Under the pieces are notes generated by a model. The model worked only from the letters and a program-made list of their open reading frames with translations, did no database searches and had not been told where the DNA came from. Of a stretch of 64,000 nt of DNA, positions 1 through 12,400 are shown piece after piece (positions within the stretch are counted from its first letter, which is position 1; the number at the start of each line of letters is the position of its first letter). The stretch spans positions 802,829,610 through 802,893,609 of the forward strand of contig CM061142.1 of assembly GCA_030789695.1 (NCBI GenBank). Direction: 5' to 3'. The position numbers and the translations under genes were made by a program. The DNA comes from Scilla litardierei. Taxonomy: Eukaryota; Streptophyta; Magnoliopsida; Asparagales; Asparagaceae.

Positions 1-345
1 AGTAGGTCTAGTTAGTTTTGGAAGGGCTGATGGGTGTTATTATGACTTCAATTTTCTTGAAGAACTGCTGATCATTAGTTGAACTTGAATCTTATTATTG
101 GGTCAGATTACCTATCATTGCTAGAATGAAGTTATCCTGTACACGAAAGAAAAAAGTATGTTTGGGGACAAGGATACACAAGTTTTTGGAAGCTAGGATT
201 ATTCTTGACCAACTGAAAATCACATTGAATGTGCCAGATTTCTTGGGCCTTGGAAGTTTGAAGTTATTTTCCATCTTATGTTAAGTCTTCCTTCCACCCA
301 TATTTTATTGTTTAGGTAGTAACTGCAATATTTGAATGACTGCAG

Positions 346-418
346 CATGTCAAAAGCAAAGTTGAATGAATATTCTGAGAAGATTGAGGCTCTTGCTGCA
401 AAATTAGCTTCTCCTATG
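346..418 (+). CDS. USE1: USE1 internal exon (first exon in window)
   Basis: Acceptor TGCAG ends at 345 and donor GT is at 419. The exon begins with the third base of a codon, then ATG TCA AAA GCA. This ATG is probably an internal Met: family members continue upstream, and nothing like the usual N-terminus is visible in 1-345. Confidence 0.8.
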
Positions 419-3400
419 GTATTCTTCTCTCCAATTTGTAAAACCTTAAGCTTATTTTCAGGTTGTTGCTTGGACATATAATTAACCATATATTGAAGTT
501 TAATCTTGTTTTCAGGTTGTTGCTTGAACATATAATTAATTGTACCACATATTGAAGTTCTGATTTTGAATAATCGTGATATTATTATTCATAATACACA
601 TAGCTTTTGGTTTTACATCATATAACATGCATAATCAATGATGTCACATGATGATCGACGTCTAAGAAATGATACTAGTTATGGCTAGATATAGGCTATA
701 CAGGATGATGCTCTATAGGATGCTATGTCTAATAACAGAGAGAGGACCAAGATCTTTGAACTAGAAATGATTATGGTATAATCATATAAGCTTCTACTTA
801 TTGCTTCTATAAATGTATTCCTTAACATGCAAAAGAATCACGATGATGAGTTACATTATGTAAATATTGGTAGATTCCGGAGTTTGTTTAACTTATGGTC
901 ATAATTAGAACTAGTTAGGCAAAAGTACCGAAAGGTCCATGCCTTCACAATTTGATGTCATGTAGAAAATCCAACGATCTATTTGGTCAACTACTAACAG
1001 AACCCTTTGATCGCAAACTCCAAACTGTTTGCTCGTTTCTTTTATATTTATAAATCACTGATATGGTCATTTATACTTGTTTTTGCCAACTTTATTAGGA
1101 CCGGTTTTTGTCCTGCCTGAAACATTGTCTCTGATTGGATATTGCCAAAAAATGACCCTCTTTCTCTTCTACATGTGTAAACCTTTCTGGAAGCTGGCAA
1201 ATATATCAAAGTAAATCATAGCCAAACTTGTATTGGCTGTAGTAGGAGCGAAAAGACGGAAGAAAAACTATTTAAAGGTGCATAAATTTTTTATACTAGT
1301 GCTATCACTTCCGTCTAAAATATTACTTACATGCGTTTTTTGGGCTTTCTTGTCATTGATTGTGTAAATTTATTCACATATAAGTAAAATAAACTTGTTT
1401 TGTATGAGTACTCCACGTCAAAAGTATATAATCAGCTTCAAAAATATGTAAATAGTTTTAGGGAACATATACATTTTGATATACATACAACTAGTTTAAT
1501 AGCGTTAAAACTGAGTTTCCCTAGTATCCACAATGCAGATGCAATGATATAATCAGCTTAAAAAAATTTGTAAGTAGTTTAGGGAAAATGTACAGTTTGA
1601 TATAGATACAACTAGTTCAATAGTGTTAAGAACCGAGTTCCACTGGTATCCACATTGCTGCTGATACTATCATCCAAAATTTAACAATTGGCTTTCAAAA
1701 TTGAAATACTTGACATCACATATGCTTACTACTACTAATTAGAAACAAAATTTCCCATGGTTTGACATCTTTTACTTTTACGCATGCATATAGCAGCAAA
1801 AAATTTATAAATTTTATGAAAATTTTGAAAATTTAGTTTTATCGACCCGTATTGTCAAAACTGATTGAGTTGGACATGTTTACTTGTATTATCCTCGACC
1901 AAAATGGTTTTCTATTAGTGAACATTCTGAATAATCTAAAGAAGTCCATGAGTGTAGTTTAAGGCATTTTATCTATTTGTTTATGAAGATATGCGTCTCA
2001 AGATGTAATCCGGTTTTCACTGTTTTTTGTTTACTTTTGGATAGAGCACTAACCATTTTCACACATCAATCAGCCAGAACCTGTGGAATTTATTGATGAA
2101 TCGTCCATCAAGGAAAGCACTTCAAGAACAGAGCAAGGTACCAGTAATACAAATTTGTCTCCTGGATTGAGGAGAAGATCAACGTAAGTGACGATTTACC
2201 ACTTGCAGAAAAAAACAGGGAAAAAGGAAAAGGAAAATCTTGGTTGGCATTCTGTTTCTATGCCCATCCTTTTCAACCTATCATATATCAAGTGGATTGA
2301 TTGCTGCTGTATCCTTTACTGACAGAGCTCGTATAGAAATTGAAGATACCACCCATGGGCCTACGCAGAAGGAATCAGCAACGCCTGTCAAACTAGATGC
2401 AGCAGCACAGGCTCATATTGAGAAACATAGGTATGCAAATTCCTTCGAGTTAGACGACTCTAAACTTCAGGATGAAGGGTCTACATATTGTATATCAGAT
2501 TTGGCCCTGGATAGATGAACTGACATTTAAAGTTTGAAACACCAAAGCTATGGACCAGAGCATGTCAGTACATGTCCTAGTTTGAACAAAAGCACATAAT
2601 GTACTTGGTGTGAATCCTACATTTGGAGGATGTGCCAGTTTTCTAATATTGTAGTTGTACATAATCATGTTATTTAAAGATGATGTAAACTTTTATTAGG
2701 AAATAATTTATCTGTAGATAGTTTGGTTCTGCAGTTGTTATTCTTTCCTGGATGATCTTTTTATAACATTGCATTGCTGTTTCTCTACTTATGTTAATTA
2801 TCAGATTGATCTTTTTCTTCTAACAGAAAGCTTCAGGAGGATTTAACAGATGAAATGGTGGTTTTGGCACGCCAGCTTAAGGAAAGCAGTCTCATGATGA
2901 ACCAGTCACTGAATGACACTGAAAAGGTAGTGGTAACTTCCCGTCTTCTATTTAATTTTTTAATGAATGCCCATTAAGTATCATAAGCATCAAGCCTAAT
3001 TTCAACTAATTGAGACGGCCTTTTGTGATCAATTTATATTAATAGTGATAACACATATAGACAAATGAAGAAAACTCTGGGATGTCAGATCTGCAAATCT
3101 TGTACCTCCCAAGGATGATATAAGTGTACAGATAGAGAAGACAGACACCAGAGGGCTGAATGACTGGAGATCAGCTTTGTATAGGTTAGAATGGCACTGT
3201 GGGAGGAGAGTCAATTACCAAACAGTCTGCGTATATGTGGGATGGTCATATCTGAGAAACTGGTTCCGGCATTAACATCATACCATGTTAGTGAATAAGA
3301 AATTTTTGGCTCCTGCATTTTACTATTACGACATTTTTTGTCACATATACTTGCATATTCGTTATAGGAAACTCATGACATGGTTTTGTTATCTTACAAA

Positions 3401-6400
3401 AATTAAAATTATATATATTTAGAAATTAGTTAGCATTGATAGGAGAATTTTTAAGAAATGTGTTTAAGAAATTATCAGAAAAAGTTACATTAGTTTAAGG
3501 GTATATTATGAGACCCGCCAACTATACCTTTTCTGTTTTAAATACCCATAATTTTGAAATTGCTAGGAACCCCCTCGAAATATTTCATTTATCTTTTTTT
3601 GTCAAATTTGTAAATAGAATTTTGGTAACTTAACAATCATGTGATAACTTCCAATCCATTGAGTCCATGAAGCCGACCCCAAATTTTTGGGACGAAGGCT
3701 AAGAGATGAAGAAGCAGAACAATCATGTGATACCTTCCAATTTACCTTTAGTTAAAAATAATAGTTGACATCAGCCTTATTTCACCCATTCCCCTTCTTC
3801 TTCCTCTTTAAAACCCTAATTCCAAATCTATGCATGTTGATAGACCTTAATCCAAAATTCTTAACTTCTAAGATTAGAACGTAAAGTAAAAGATCCGAGT
3901 TCCATTTCTATTTGTCGTCAATTTTTGACGGGCATTGTGATTTGGGTTTGTGTCTTAATTATTCATTGATCTTTTGGAAATGATTGTCAAGTTTAGAGTG
4001 AAGGGAGCTAAAGTTGATAGATATTAGGTGTAGGCTTACATTTGATCATAATGTAGCCAAAATGAAGATGAAGGGTGAGCGGGTAATTTCATGTTTCTTT
4101 TTCATCTGAGATAAGATACTAAAGATAGCAGTAAGCTCTATTAGATATGATTGTGTTTGGATCGGTCAATTTTTTTTTAAAAATCGGTATTACTGTAAGG
4201 GATTTTCTATAATTTACCATTGATTTAAATTATAATTATTTATATAAATAATAATTATTAAATGTGGGTCATATAGCTAAGAACTTTAAGGATATATATT
4301 ACACACACACATATCTGAGAGAAAATAGGAGGGTCAGCTATCCAAGCAAGAATTTCATACTGTGTGCTCGTTAAAAAGTTCACTCTCAATTTTTACACAT
4401 ATGTGAGAAATGAGGGTGTCAGTTACCCAAGGAGAAACTCACTTAAGTGCTTATTAAAAAGTCCACTCCATGTTCTTAGGAGCAACATTGTTCTTTTGGA
4501 TTTTCATATTCTAAAATCTCAGTACGCCAAAGATCTAGTAAACTCAAAGTGTTTTGTTCATCTATCTAGTCATAAATTTAACGGTTTTGCAGTAGTAATT
4601 TTTTAAAACATAACTAGATCAGTAAGTAAAACTTTTTGGCCCTATTTGATAATTGGTGTATGAGTTGTGATGTTTAGTATATTTGAAAGTGGGGTTGAGC
4701 AAATGTAGGTGTTGGTATTTTTTTCATGTTTGGTAATTGGTGTTGGAACTGTGGTCAGGTTTATATAACATTAATATTAATTTATGAATAAATTTCATTT
4801 TAATTTATAAATAAGTGTAATTATAACTAATCTTAAATTTAAAAAATATATTTTAATTTCCATCAAAAAATTAAAAAAAGAGAAGCCATTGTAACCATAA
4901 ATTTTTGATAGGTTACTAACCCTCAAAACCATACATTTTAGGTGGTTTTGCGCGCGCTCCCATGCAACACTCCCAAACCCTACATCGGGGGCTAATGGTG
5001 TGTGGGGTTGTAGGGGGTTAGGGCAAACTTTGGCCCCAACATTGGTTGCTAAATGATGTCTTTGGGTAAACTAGATCTTTAGTTTATTGAGATTTTAAAA
5101 TATGAAGATCAAAATGAATGATACCGACCCTTTAAAAATAATGAAGAGTGGACTTTCGAACGAGCACAGAGGAGGGAATTTATCATTGGATAAATGATAC
5201 CCATATTTCTCTACATACATGCATACATATATTATGTATGCATGTATATTACTACTACAAAAGGAGCAGGTTTAACTTTTAGTTCCATCACATTTTTGTT
5301 CCCAAAATATCATTTGGATCCGCTACTCTTCTTTTCAAAACTGCCTTTATATTATAAATTTTGGAAAAGACGGTAGTCTTGAACTTATGTGCATCACGTC
5401 ACCTTTTGTATCTATCTCACTTATAATTCGGATTAGGCCGAAACAGAAGACCTTAGAAATTAAAATGTGTGAGAATTAAAAAATATATAACTTAGGATAT
5501 ATTTTCTAAGAATAAATGATGGAAGCAGTTTGTAGAACAAGGTTTTAGGTCTCGGTTTCGGTCTCGGTATCGTTCTTTCCAAAATTTAGGTTTCGGTATT
5601 GGTATCGCCCGTTTCGGCAGTTTCGGAAGCAAGTTTCGGTTTCGTCCGTATCGCCAGTTTCGGCGGTTTCGTTTCGGGTATCGGTATCAGTTTCGGAGAT
5701 ACTTTAAATATGTATATAATATATAGACATAGTGATGGTTTTGGATATTCTTAAATCTAAATATATCAAATACTATTAAATACTTAACAAACTAAAATAT
5801 TAATTATATACTATCAAATACTACATACTAAATAGATAAACTAAATTTGAGTTCGTAATCATATCAAATACTAAATACCTAAAGTTTGGTACTTAAAAAC
5901 TAAATATTAGAAAAATGAATATTTCCTAAGCTTGCCTTGCGCACCCATCGTTTTACCTTGCACACAAACCACTTATTTACAAGTTTGCCAAAAAAATCGC
6001 TGGGCATTGCTTTGCGCACCCACCATTTTGTTTTGCGCACATACCACTTATTTACAGGGTTGCCACAAAAAATCCGCTTGCTATGTGCACCGACTGTTTT
6101 ACTCTACGCACATATCACTTATTTACAAGTTTGCCTTTTAAAAAACGCAGCCTCTCCTGAAAGGCGACTCGGGCCTCTTTTTCTCTCTCTCTTTGCTCTC
6201 TGTCTCTCTCACGCTAGATGGTCGAGGTGGGGCGGTGAGGCAAGAGGCGTGTTCGACAAGGCAGGAGGCGGGTTCGGCGAGGCGACGACGCGATGCGGTG
6301 AGTTCAATTTTTTCATCTTCCTTTTTTTCCTTTTCTTCTTTTTTCAGCACTTTGTTCTTGGTTTTGCCTCTTCTTCGTCTAATTCTTCATCATTTTCAAG

Positions 6401-9400
6401 TCGAAACCCTAGGGTTTTCTCCTCTCTTTTAACCGAGCTTTTTTTGCAACCTCTTGATTCTCGAAATTTTTTGGGTTTTTTTAGAGAATTTTTATTTAAT
6501 TACTCATTCTTCTTTCTCCGTCTTTGTCCGATATTGAACGGTACCGGTCTGTCTCGGCCGAAACTGAACGGTATCGGTCAGTATCGGCCGATACCGAAAC
6601 TAACCCTAGTTTCGGTATCGTTACCCACCGATACCGATACGATACGGACGATACGCATGGGTATCGGCCGAAACCTCAAACCTTGTTGTAGAACTTTGGG
6701 TTTGTTGGACTACTGCATGTTCTTTTTAATCTTTTTTTTGTTTCTTTGTAATTAAAAAGGAACAATGTGAAACTAGAATTTAATTATATTTGATTATATG
6801 TGCTTGAAACTATTATTTGATTATGATACATTAATTAATAATAAATTTTGAATTGATTTGAAGCTTATTGTATATGAATCCAAATATTTGATGTAAATTG
6901 AGTAATTTTTTATCTGTCCTTAATCAATTAACAAAGACTTAAATCAAAAGTTTAAGTACAATTAGAATACGTTTGCCTTATTTTTTACTAAAAATCTTAC
7001 ATTTATTAATTAGTTAAGATTGTTTAATTGTTGAGGAAAAAACATCAAACTAAAAGTTTTTATTAGTTTCACAACTTAAATTTATTTTATTTGATTATAA
7101 TTTCCTAGCTTTTTTCTTGAAAGGGATAGGGAAGCCCACAGCCTTGCTTATCCTTCATAGGTAATTTAAAATACAAAATACAAAACAAGAGTACTGCTAA
7201 GAATATAAATCCAAAGAGCGAAGTGTAAACTTTCATGCCCATCGGCAGCCAAGCATAATGAAATAAATACCACAAAAGACTAAACTGTAGATTAAACAAA
7301 GTCTTCTGTCACAATGATCTACTCACTCAGTTGACATTTTGCCAGTATTCTGATCCACGCTGAAGTCTGATCATTGAATATCAAAATTCAAGCATTAGTC
7401 TTTAGTTTGATCAGCTTTTGTGGCTCGATAACTTGTCCAAACAAGGACATGGCTGTCAATGATTTTCTAGCTATACCATGAGAATTCCTTATTTGATTAG
7501 TACTTAATTAATTAACAATCCTTTGATTTAGAATCATAATCATCAATATTATCATTTAACTGACTCAATGTTAAAATGGCTAGTTGGGGTAGACATGTCC
7601 TAAGTTATATAAAGACCAGGTTATAACTTATGTCCAAAAAGTATATAAATGCGACTTATGTCCAAAATATAGTGTTATTACTGTACGTTTATTAAAATTC
7701 AGCATGCGCATTGCGCGTGCCAAAAATCTAGCGGGTGTACATGTGTAGAGGGGGGGGACTATAATCTTATTTAAAGGATTTTACTATCTATCTTATGACA
7801 TGAAACATATTGTACAACTAAAAATGAAGATCCATATTAACTCAATCTAAATTATTAATGCCAAAAATTGCTTATTTCCATAATTCCTAATATTTGCATG
7901 GAGTGGCCTCAAAACGAATGGCCCAATAGAAGGATTCATTGATATATGATTTTGAGAGTGTAGTTTGAAAATCCAATTCTTGTGTCATGATCTAAACACT
8001 TTAAAACCCAGATGATGAAGATTGTCTTGAGAAGAATTTAAAATGACATGGAAGTTCAAACAAAGGTACCTTTTATTTGAAAAGAAATGAACAATTTAAC
8101 TACCAGTGTAATTCAAATACTACAAAATCCATCCCCCCATATAGAACGGTCCAGACTAATCAATTTTATACTTGAATTCTAAACTAACAAAATCCTAATC
8201 CATAACAACCAAATTAGATCAACTAACTAATTTACTAAATCTAACCACTTAAAATTTTTATAGTCTACTTATGATCTGTTTTGATATGAGTGGGGTTTAT
8301 GTGTCATCTCCCATGCGACCGCTCTCTTGCGTGGATATGATTCCCTAGCCTCTTGACTTTGCATCCGATGTCCAAATTAGATGCTTGCGAACCAAAAAGA
8401 GAGATTGAAAGAGATAGTAAGAGTGCCCCTGCTCCTTTTGTTGCTGCTACAGCCTCCGCCATGGTTGCTGCTAACTCCAGCTTGTTGGGGGGGGGAGGCT
8501 AATTTTTGTGTGGGTAGTATAGTTAGAGTACTTTAGAAGCATCAAGACTTCGACTTTAATATCGACGATACAAAATGAAAAATTCATATTGTTAGATGTG
8601 ATCTACTACCTAGAAATAATGTATAAACAAAGTTTGACTTGTTTTGCCAATCCATCAAAGTGAGCAAAATTTGAGGACTGTTGTATTACTCTAATGTGTT
8701 GACTTTTCGGTTACATGTTTTGTTAGCAAGCTTGTCAAACTTATTTGAAATTTTTTCTATAGGGGGTTTAGGAAGTAGTTCACATATAACGATACATATT
8801 TTCAATTTGATATGTGTCATTAAAATCAACGGAGGAGTATCCGCATTTTTGACGCTTTAATATGTAACCTAGCTCAACTCTCTATACATCTATATTACAA
8901 TTGAGGGCAGATTTTGAATTTGTCCTATGTGGCAATGTCACATCAAGTTTTGGAGGGAAATTTTTGGGTTGAAGAGAAATTTGTTGGGAATACACAAAAA
9001 CATTGAAATTAGAAATTGCCTTTTAATATTAGTTATGAAAAAAAATGTTGTGCACACACAATCTCATCTTGGTAATGAACGCGAGCTGTGGGAGAATGAA
9101 TGCGGGAAATATGCCAACTCATTGATCCGCGTTGCAAAACCCTGTAAAATTTCGATCACATTTGCTGATATTTCAGGGGAAACTAATAATTATTGATGTT
9201 TGTTTAAAATTAGTGGGTCCAAGATTTTTAAATGAACAGTGTCCCACGGGCACGGGTTATACGTATATGAAGCCGCGCCCGCGCCGAAGGCGCTCGCTAA
9301 ATTTTTTAACGCTGATTTGTTGTTCCGTGTCTAAGGCACCCGCGCCGAAATTGTTGTTTTACGTCGAATTTTTTGTTCTGCGCCGAAGGCACCCACGTCG

Positions 9401-12400
9401 AATTTGGTTTTCTGCGCCGAAGGCGCATGCGCTGAATTTGTTGTTCCGCACAGAAGGCGCCCGCGCCATTTTTTAACGCTGATTTGTTGTTCCGCGCCTA
9501 AGGCACCTGCGTCGAAATTGTTGTTTTACGTCGAATTTGTTGTTATGCGCCGAAGGCACCCACGTCGAATTTGGTGTTCTGTGTCGAAGGCGCATGTGCT
9601 GAATTTGTTCCGCACCGAATGCACCCACGCCGAAGGCGCCTGTGTCGCTAACTATTGTAAGCTAATTTGTTTTTCTTTTAAATTTTTGCTTTGAAAAAAA
9701 AATTTCAGGGAACAAAGATTTCGCAATGGAAAATCTTAAATGAACCGTGCCCGCGGGCACGGGTTATGACTAGTCCATTATACAAATGAAGGGGATGATA
9801 TGACTTTGTCCCATGTGGCAATGTCACATCAATCCCCTCTCAAGTTTGCCCCTTGGTCTCCCTCTATTTACAGGGTTGCCATTGGTCTTCTTTCCCCCTT
9901 TGAGCCCACATATTTACATTTTTGCCATTGGGATTTTTTTCCCATTTTATCCCCTGGAGATACCGACACACTTACACTTTTCACTCCTTTTCGGTTGCAC
10001 ACGTGCACATCGTCCTGTTCGTGTGGGGTTTTCTTTGCGCCGTGCACTTTGTGCACATGTTATTTCTAGTACATACATATATATAAACATTGTAAAAACA
10101 CTTGGATACTAATTTTTGTCGAGTTTGAAACATAGGTTTTAAAACTAAATATCTATATGTTTTCGGTAATTTGTTTTGAACGGTTACTTAATGCTTGCAC
10201 GATATAACTTAAAATATTTGAAATTTTGATAATTTGACACTCCAAATGATGGAAATCAATTTTAATGGGAAGAAATTTCAATATGGATGCCCTACCATCT
10301 AATTTAATTAGTAGGATTTGAGTATATACCGTATTTGTGACAAGCATATAATATTCAACCTAAAAGAAAAATGCATACCATTCAACATGAGGGCCTAAAG
10401 ATAAAAATTCAAATGTTTTGATGATGTTTTACAAGTGCATCACATGGTTTTAAAAAAATGACCAAAAGTAGAGAGTATGTTGATCAATTTTTGTAGAAAT
10501 TCAAATTGAAAATCAATTCTTAGATCATGATCTAAATACTTTTGAAAAATTCTATACAGATTCCATTGGGTTTAAAACATCCGAGACCATTAAAGCTTCA
10601 TTAACTTGTTTATTTCAACTGTCTGGTCTGTGGCTATTTGATACACTCAAGGTTTTAAATATCGGAAATAGAGATCATATCGTATGATTGATTTCCCTGT
10701 CTAATAGTGGATATCGGGGGATATATTGGGGATACATGTTAATATCATGTTGCTCATATCAGACATTACAAATATAAAAATCTTAATAATTAAAAAATAA
10801 TTATAACATCCTATATGCCTATAATTGATTATATCATGAAAATATCATCGATGGGATCAAACGTCACAATGAAGCAAGAACATTATTTAATCAATACACA
10901 TGTAAGATCAAGAACATGGTAATATGAAGCAAGAAAATTCTAGATATGTAGACATTCTAAACAAATTTTAGTTATTATGCAATTAAACAAAATTTATGAA
11001 ATTAAACATGATCTCAAGAGTACAAAAGTTATTTTGAAATTAAACAAAATTTAGTTAAACATTCTAAACATGCAAACATTCTTTGAAGACACTGCACTAA
11101 TAAGATAAAACATTCCTACATATTAAAATTCTTTCAATATTATTTCAACAAATTAAACAAGTTTTCAATATGATCAAACATTCTTAACATGCAAATCCAA
11201 AATATTTTTCAACAAATTAAACATTCTTTTCAACAAAATATTCATAAAAGAAGCAATAACAATAGCAAAAAGCCTAAGAAGAAGTTGCACCCAACGGTAG
11301 AAGAAGAAGAAAAAGAAGCGGTTGCAGTCAGAAGTTGCAGCCAACAAGTTACGGCCATTAATAGAAAACGCAATAACAACCAGCAGTAGGAGCAGAAGCA
11401 TCAGAAGTTGCATCCAGCTACATTAGAAGAAGCGACAAACATCAATAGAAGAAGAAGAAGCAGTGGCATTAACAAATAAATAGCAAAAGCCAGCATCAAC
11501 AGCCAAAAAAGGAAGTGGCCACGGGAGAAGAAGATGAAGAAGCAACATCAAAATATAAAATATGAAGAAGTATCAACAACAACAGTAGTAGCAGAAGCTA
11601 AAACCCTTGAAGTTGAAGAAAAACCCAAAAAATAAAAAAAAACCATAAAATTAAAGCAAAAATTCTGAAATTAAACAATCAAAAATAAAAAAACTTACAT
11701 GAGAATCAACCATTGTATTGCATTTTGATTCTAATTTCTTCTTTCTTTCTTTCCTTCTCTTTCTCTTCCCCTTTTGCGAGCAAGAACCATCAAATTTAGA
11801 TTTAGGGGTTTTCCCCTGTTCACCACAACTTGATAGGTTAAAAAGAAAAGATAATTGGAACCTGACTTTAACATAAGTTAAAAAAATTCGTTGGTTGATA
11901 TCGACCTAGTATATCGGTCGATACACACGACATTGATCGATATTGGGTCAGTTTTTTAAATACCGATATAACCAAGCATATTGTGTTGTTTGGGGTCTGA
12001 TACCGATATATGAGTCATATCAGTCGACACTCAGTGGATACATGTGTAAGAAATTTTAAAATTATCTACATATGGTTTTAGGCATTTAAAATGCCATATT
12101 ATTTATAATTCAAATAGATAGGCTTTGGTTCTAAAATTGTAGGTGGAGCCTCTTCTCTCTCTCTCTCTCCACACATACACATGTATACCTATGTGTGTGT
12201 ATTTATATGTTTGCGATTTCGACTAGGTTATTATCAATAAGATTTAGACATACCCAAAAAATTTCAACCCAAGTTGGAAATGAATTCCATTGGATGGATC
12301 CAATACATTTAAAGTACCTTATAATGTAACTCAAATAATTCCAATGTGTTATACCGTGGATCAAGAATGATAAAATCAATGTTTCAGAATTGTTATAAAA

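Larger units (their letters stand above)
419..2073 (+). other. USE1 intron between exons 346-418 and 2074-2183
   Basis: AT-rich intron of 1,655 bp. It contains two short tandem duplications (455-562 and about 1427-1668), listed separately. No coding sequence or element termini were seen elsewhere in it. Confidence 0.7.

Noticed and set aside
5937..6755. 272-codon open frame on the + strand
   Set aside because: It crosses the hAT-like element, its terminal repeats and its target duplication. Low-complexity Phe/Ser/Leu content and no family resemblance.
7705..7731. Possible Helitron 3' end (GCGCATTGCGCGTGCC then CTAG)
   Set aside because: The hairpin and CTAG are suggestive, but the next base is C instead of T and no matching 5' TC end was found.
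11174..11413. Leu-rich frames on both strands near 11.2 kb
   Set aside because: Purine-rich low-complexity DNA (AAGAAG runs); no conserved features.
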